Assembly (NCBI GenBank): GCA_964386505.1
Contig: CAYLSM010000181.1
Span: forward strand, 1 to 9,654
Length of the DNA: 9,654 nucleotides
Direction: 5' to 3'
Source of the DNA: JAJFUG01 sp964386505
GTDB lineage: Bacteria; Gemmatimonadota; Glassbacteria; GWA2-58-10
Shown here: one piece after another, positions 6,046 through 9,654 of the stretch
Layout of the letters: every line of letters begins with the position of its first letter
Numbering within the stretch: the stretch's first letter is position 1
The notes under the pieces: generated by a model
Database searches by the model: none
Seen by the model: the letters and a program-made list of their open reading frames with translations, nothing else
Told to the model about the DNA's origin: nothing
Position numbers and translations under genes: made by a program

Positions 6046-7086
6046 TCAGCCGCTCCAGGGGCGGCGGTGCAGCACCCGTCGCAGGAACGCCCCGCAGCGG
6101 AACAGGTTGGAGGCGCCCACCAGGGTCAGGCGCTCGTAGGGAACCCCGCCGAAGCCACGCTTGAAATCGGCCAGACGGTCGGCGCCGTCCGGCACCACTC
6201 CCAGTTCCACCGCCTCCAGACCCTCGCTGAAAGCCATTACGATGACCCGGTGGTACATGTGGTTGTTGGGCCGGGCCTGGAACAGGTTCTGATCCGCACC
6301 GTAGTCCCAGAGCCAGAGACGGCGCTTCCAGGTGAGGCAGACACTGAACGCCGCCGGAGTGTCGCCGACCCGAACGCTGTAGACCCGCACCAGGTCGCCG
6401 CTGCCGGCCAGCGGGCCGGTGGGGTCGAGCAGGAGACGGTAGAAATCGGCGCTGAGCTGCGGGCCGGGGCTGCTGTGACGGTGCGCGGTCAGGGCGGCCA
6501 GGTGCAGGATGTCCGGCACCTCGGCCATGGAGCTTACCCGCGAGAATATCGCCCCGCGGCGGATGGCCTGGCGGTTCTGGTTTCGCACCGAGTCGCTGAG
6601 CGAGGCCTCCCACTGGTCCAGGTTCCGTCCTGCCACAGGCACCAGCAGGGAACGCTGAAGCAGGGGGCGGAAGCCGCGTTTTTCGAAGCAGGCCAGGCCG
6701 GCGGGACGGGCCTCGGCAAAGGTCATGGCCAAGCGGTGGGGCATGCGGCAACCGGACAGGCGGCGGGCCCAGTACTCCACCAGACGGTCGGCGGCGGTGC
6801 GGTCGTAGGGGTTCTCCAGCACCAGTCCGGCCGGGGTGCCCCAGGGAAGGCTGTGCGACTGGCGGCTTAAATTGTCCCGTCTGTCCACGCAGGGGAAGCC
6901 CCCGGCCAGATGCCCGCCCTCGCTCAAGAGGACCAGCCGCACGTTCCAGCCGGGCCAGGCCGCGGCGATCAGGCGCAGCCAGGCGTGGCGCATGAACGGG
7001 CTGGAGCTGCCAGCCCGGTCCAGGAGGCCGTCCCAGGCGGAGGATTCTATTTCACTCACAGGATATTCTTCAAGTTCGAGGGGCAT
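6046..7086 (-). CDS. FemAB/GNAT-like acyltransferase (Acetyltransf_6 type)
   Basis: The 346-residue protein resembles FemAB-related GNAT proteins (PF13480-like), often encoded in exopolysaccharide and cell-surface clusters, where they are thought to transfer acyl or aminoacyl groups to a glycan precursor. Markers are 'SPFMRHAWLRLI' (29-40), 'SDSVRNQNRQAIRRG' (164-178), 'RLWLWDYGAD' (256-265), 'PNNHMYHRVIVMAFSEGL' (273-290) and 'DFKRGFGGVPYERL' (307-320), the last being highly typical. I take ATG at 7086, with GGA eight bases before; a TTG four codons further upstream (7098) has no ribosome site. No signal peptide is present. It is the first gene of the run that continues with the methyltransferase and glycosyltransferase, and it follows the propeller gene after 100 bases. 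Precise substrate unknown. Confidence 0.87.
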   Translation of the reverse strand: MPLELEEYPVSEIESSAWDGLLDRAGSSSPFMRHAWLRLIAAAWPGWNVRLVLLSEGGHLAGGFPCVDRRDNLSRQSHSLPWGTPAGLVLENPYDRTAADRLVEYWARRLSGCRMPHRLAMTFAEARPAGLACFEKRGFRPLLQRSLLVPVAGRNLDQWEASLSDSVRNQNRQAIRRGAIFSRVSSMAEVPDILHLAALTAHRHSSPGPQLSADFYRLLLDPTGPLAGSGDLVRVYSVRVGDTPAAFSVCLTWKRRLWLWDYGADQNLFQARPNNHMYHRVIVMAFSEGLEAVELGVVPDGADRLADFKRGFGGVPYERLTLVGASNLFRCGAFLRRVLHRRPWSG

Positions 7087-7103
7087 TCGACTTTCCAATC
7101 AAT

Positions 7104-7132
7104 AGACTATCCGAAAGAATATGCAGGGTCAA
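7104..7132 (-). promoter_or_regulatory. Weak candidate promoter before the acyltransferase gene
   Basis: Minus-strand TTGACC (7132-7127), a 17-base spacer, then TAGTCT (7109-7104). The -35 box is good (five of six) and the -10 box is poor (three of six). The start would fall about 10 bases before the ATG at 7086. The -35 lies inside the 30-bp palindrome. Confidence 0.25.
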
Positions 7133-7151
7133 CCGGCCGGTCGCCCCTGCA
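7122..7151. repeat. 30-bp interrupted palindrome between propeller and acyltransferase genes
   Basis: Outer arms tgcaggg (7122-7128) and ccctgca (7145-7151) and the inner core accggccggt (7132-7141) share the same centre, between 7136 and 7137. Thirteen of fifteen base pairs match. It can be an operator for a dimeric protein, or a stem-loop ending or attenuating the propeller transcript. On the minus strand the stem is followed only by a mixed tattcttt, a weak T-run. Confidence 0.45.
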
Positions 7152-7186
7152 GCAAAACACTTCCTTATTTCCAGGAACAGCAGGCC

Positions 7187-9439
7187 TCAGCGGATCAAGG
7201 CCACCTTGCCGGTCAGGGTGGAGCCGTCCGCCGCGCGCACCAGCACCAGGTATACTCCCGCGGCGCAGAGATGTCCCGCCTGGTTGGCCCCGTCCCAGAG
7301 CAGCACGCCCGAGCTGGTTTCACGCGCCTCGAAAGCGCGCACGGTCTCGCCGCTAACGGTGAGTATGCTCACCCGGCTGTAGCGCGGGATACCCTCCAGG
7401 TTCAGCTGGCCCTGCTCCAACGGCCGCCAGGGATTGGGCCGTACGATCACCTGGCTTCGTCCGCCGGGAACCTCGCGGGAATCGTCCAGGGACAGGGCGG
7501 CCAGGCCATCCGCCGTGGCGGCCCAGACCAGATTGCGCGCCGGGTCCAGGGCCACATCATACACCCGGTCCGAGGCTATTCCGCTGTTGCCGCGGTTGAA
7601 CACTTTCCAGGCGCCGGTGCTGATGTCGTAGCGCCAGAGACCGTCATCCGTGGCGAACCAGGCCGCCTCGATCCCTTGCAGGGCCACTGCATTGGCGGCC
7701 AGCCCGCCGAAATCCGGGGGCTTGACCTCGGTGTAGTTGAAAAAGCTCTCATCCGCGGCGTTCTCCTGGAAATTGAGCACCACCGCCTTGGCAGCGGTGA
7801 CAATCCAGAGCCGGTTGGCCGGGTCGACCGCCATATCCAGCACGCCCACCTCGCCCAAGGCGGTGGCGAAAGAGCTTACCTGCCGCGTGGAAGCCCCGCC
7901 CTCGAACCCGCCGGGGATCACGCCCAGTCCGTTGTGCTGGTAGCCGATCCAGACATTGCCCAGGCCATCCGCGGCCACGCAGCGCACGGCCCGCTCGGAA
8001 AGAGATTCGGAGTAGCTGGTGAAAGTGAGGTTTTTCGTGTCGAAACGCTCCAGCCCGCCCGGCTGAGTCTGGTTGAACTGGCTGCCGACCCAGACCCCGC
8101 CTGAGGAGTCGAAAGCCATGTCGCCGCGGATCACGCCCATGGAAAGCGGTGTCTCGTTGGCGGTATATGTCTCCCAGCGGTCGTCCGTGCTGTCGGCTGT
8201 GCCCTTGTCATCCAATATGTTGAACCCCCCGCTGCCGATAATGGTGGGGCCGAACCAGGTGCCCAGGTAGAGGCGTCCGTCCGGCCCGACGTTGAGCGAG
8301 GCGATCATGTTCATGAGCAGGGGGCTGTTGGCCTCGGTGAAATGTGTCCAGGTTTGCCCGTCCCAGCGGTTGAGGCCCACCGAGGCGCGCGGCGTGGCGT
8401 CGCTGGCGCTGGAGCACCAGACCGTGCCGCGGCTGTCCACGGCCACGCGGGTGAGAAGGTTATAGAGCGGGCCGGGAATATCGAGCACGCTGTACTGGTT
8501 CGACTCCGGCAGCAGCAGCCCCGCGCCGTCCGTACCCGCCACCGGCAGGCCGTCAGTCTCCAGGGCCGGGCCGAGCGTGGTGACTGCGAAGGGTGGCTGG
8601 ACCTCGCTCCAGCCCTGCGCATCGCGCAGGTAGAGGTGACCACCGGCGGCCAGGGCCAGGCGCGGGGCTGTGTCGCCCGCCTCCAGCGCGCTCAGGGCAG
8701 TCACGGTGCGGCGGCCGTTCGGGGCGTTATCCGGGATGAACTGCTCGCCGGCCAGTACTTTCACGGTATCGTTCCAGGCGGCGTAAAGGGAACCGTCGGA
8801 GATAATCTCCACCGCGTTCACGGTCAGTGCGCCCACGCCCTCGGCAGCACCGAAACGCCGCAGCGAGCCGCTCGTGCTCAGACGCCACAGCCCGGTGCTC
8901 GATCCGAACCAGACCGTGCCGTCCGCCGCGCAGGCGATGTCGTAGACCACGGCATCCTCCAGCAGGATACGGCTGCCGCTCACCGGGCCCACCGCTCCGC
9001 CCTCCAGGCTGAACTGGCGCGCCCCGGAACCGGTGCCGGCCCAGAACCGCAACCCGTCGCCACCGGCGGCGCGGGCCAGGCAGAGCACGCGCTCGCCCGG
9101 CAGCCCGTCGAACGACCCGGCGCGTGTCCAGCGGCCGCTGCCGGTGCCCAGGATAAGGCCCATCTCTTCGCTGCCCAGGACCAGAAAGCCATCCGGCATG
9201 ACCAGCAGGGCATTGAGGTTGGTGGCGGGAAGGCCCTCGTTGCGGCCGAAAGAGCGCCAGATCTGACGTGTGATGTCGTAGCGGACCAGCCCGCCGCGGG
9301 TGGCGCACCAGAGCGCGCTCCCATCCGGCGACAGCTCGATGGCCCTCGCCCGGTTGGTTTCGGCGAACTGGGTCCACTGGGCGGCAAGGCCCAACGGGAG
9401 GGCCAGGCTCAGCAGAAAGAACAGAGCGGCGGCTCTCAT
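7187..9439 (-). CDS. Secreted beta-propeller protein with C-terminal sorting-like domain (PorZ-like layout)
   Basis: A signal peptide (residues 1-20, hydrophobic core ALFFLLSLALPLG, likely cut before Gln21) sends this 750-residue protein out of the cytoplasm. Two-component-regulator-propeller-type repeats fill residues 21 to about 660; repeated units read like 'VWFGSSTGLWRL', 'VWVGSQFN', 'VWIGYQHNGLGVI', 'AWFATDDGLWRYD' and 'VWAATADGLAAL'. From residue 668 a beta-sandwich module begins with 'PNPWRP' and includes 'VSILTVSGETVR', 'LLWDGANQAG' and 'AAGVYLVLVRA', ending 'GKVALIR'. That layout matches type IX secretion C-terminal or FlgD-like domains. Propellers plus such a C-terminus is the layout of PorZ, but many other secreted propeller proteins share it. 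No histidine kinase or other output domain is attached. The ATG at 9439 overlaps the stop of the upstream gene (ATGA), so the two are coupled; the ribosome site is a weak GGGGA. Function is inferred. Confidence 0.85.
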   Translation of the reverse strand: MRAAALFFLLSLALPLGLAAQWTQFAETNRARAIELSPDGSALWCATRGGLVRYDITRQIWRSFGRNEGLPATNLNALLVMPDGFLVLGSEEMGLILGTGSGRWTRAGSFDGLPGERVLCLARAAGGDGLRFWAGTGSGARQFSLEGGAVGPVSGSRILLEDAVVYDIACAADGTVWFGSSTGLWRLSTSGSLRRFGAAEGVGALTVNAVEIISDGSLYAAWNDTVKVLAGEQFIPDNAPNGRRTVTALSALEAGDTAPRLALAAGGHLYLRDAQGWSEVQPPFAVTTLGPALETDGLPVAGTDGAGLLLPESNQYSVLDIPGPLYNLLTRVAVDSRGTVWCSSASDATPRASVGLNRWDGQTWTHFTEANSPLLMNMIASLNVGPDGRLYLGTWFGPTIIGSGGFNILDDKGTADSTDDRWETYTANETPLSMGVIRGDMAFDSSGGVWVGSQFNQTQPGGLERFDTKNLTFTSYSESLSERAVRCVAADGLGNVWIGYQHNGLGVIPGGFEGGASTRQVSSFATALGEVGVLDMAVDPANRLWIVTAAKAVVLNFQENAADESFFNYTEVKPPDFGGLAANAVALQGIEAAWFATDDGLWRYDISTGAWKVFNRGNSGIASDRVYDVALDPARNLVWAATADGLAALSLDDSREVPGGRSQVIVRPNPWRPLEQGQLNLEGIPRYSRVSILTVSGETVRAFEARETSSGVLLWDGANQAGHLCAAGVYLVLVRAADGSTLTGKVALIR

Positions 9440-9654
9440 CGCTGGCGTCCCCCGGGCTGCTGACCCTGCGGCTTGCGGCCCGTCTGCGTTGAGGCCGGGG
9501 TCTCTTTCTTGAATGTGAATTCCTTGCCCTGTGCCTGGTTGCTGAGCCGCAGTCCGTCCGCGTTGACCAGGGGGCCGTGCTTGATCCAGTAGCGGGCGCC
9601 CGCCTCCGGCCGCCCCGCCGCGGCAAGCAGCACCCTGGGCGTGTCACGGTTCGC
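9436..9654 (-). CDS. Unidentified protein, C-terminal fragment (start lies outside the window)
   Basis: The frame is open from the window edge to TGA at 9438-9436, giving 72 residues. I do not recognise it. The visible part starts 'ANRDTPRVLLAAAGRPEAG', continues 'YWIKHGPLVNADGLRLSNQ' and 'GKEFTFKKE', and ends in a basic, Gln/Pro/Gly/Arg-rich, probably disordered tail. The GTG at 9633 is probably internal, since coding-like sequence continues upstream of it. The stop overlaps the ATG of the propeller gene by four bases, so both are likely in one operon and may work together in export or the cell envelope. Confidence 0.65.
   Translation of the reverse strand, partial: ANRDTPRVLLAAAGRPEAGARYWIKHGPLVNADGLRLSNQAQGKEFTFKKETPASTQTGRKPQGQQPGGRQR

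Noticed and set aside
7087..7098. Upstream TTG start for the acyltransferase gene
   Set aside because: No ribosome site precedes it, while ATG at 7086 has GGA at eight bases.
8342..9463. 373-codon open frame on the plus strand
   Set aside because: It is a shadow of the propeller gene on the opposite strand, with no ribosome site or motif.
1..9654. tRNA, rRNA, CRISPR array, insertion sequence or attachment site
   Set aside because: I saw no regularly spaced repeats, cloverleaf patterns, transposase motifs or terminal inverted repeats.

Overview
The window is a GC-rich (roughly 60-65 %, by eye) bacterial chromosome segment, densely packed, with clear Shine-Dalgarno sites. It contains no RNA genes, CRISPR arrays or insertion sequences that I can see. 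The best taxonomic clue is a large secreted beta-propeller protein. It ends in a domain like the C-terminal sorting or FlgD-like modules of the Fibrobacteres-Chlorobi-Bacteroidetes superphylum and of high-GC candidate phyla related to it. That placement is an inference from one protein and the base composition.

Left part, positions 1-2827. A 5'-truncated phosphate acetyltransferase gene (pta, + strand) ends at a strong bidirectional terminator. It converges there with a minus-strand sugar phosphate isomerase/epimerase-like TIM-barrel gene that starts at TTG. A divergent intergenic region of about 215 bases follows, with a 19-bp inverted repeat over a consensus -35 box and a structured leader before queC. 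queC makes the 7-deazaguanine precursor of queuosine. It overlaps by four bases a small cysteine-rich gene of unknown function that has its own consensus ribosome site.

Right part, positions 2767-9654, all on the minus strand. In transcription order it holds: the 3' end of an unidentified gene, the secreted propeller protein (coupled to it by an ATGA overlap), a FemAB/GNAT-like acyltransferase, a SAM-dependent methyltransferase, a GT4-type glycosyltransferase, and a second GT4-type glycosyltransferase. The acyltransferase, methyltransferase and first glycosyltransferase are nearly contiguous (1-base gap, then ATGA overlap), so they look like one translational unit. The second glycosyltransferase has its own likely promoter. 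Together the four enzymes look like part of a pathway for making and decorating a surface polysaccharide or glycolipid. The propeller protein, of about the size and layout of the type IX secretion component PorZ, sits just upstream of them.

No dramatic new system is visible. The items most worth following are the queC-coupled cysteine-rich protein, the PorZ-like protein next to glycan genes, the dyad between queC and the isomerase, and the 30-bp palindrome before the acyltransferase gene.
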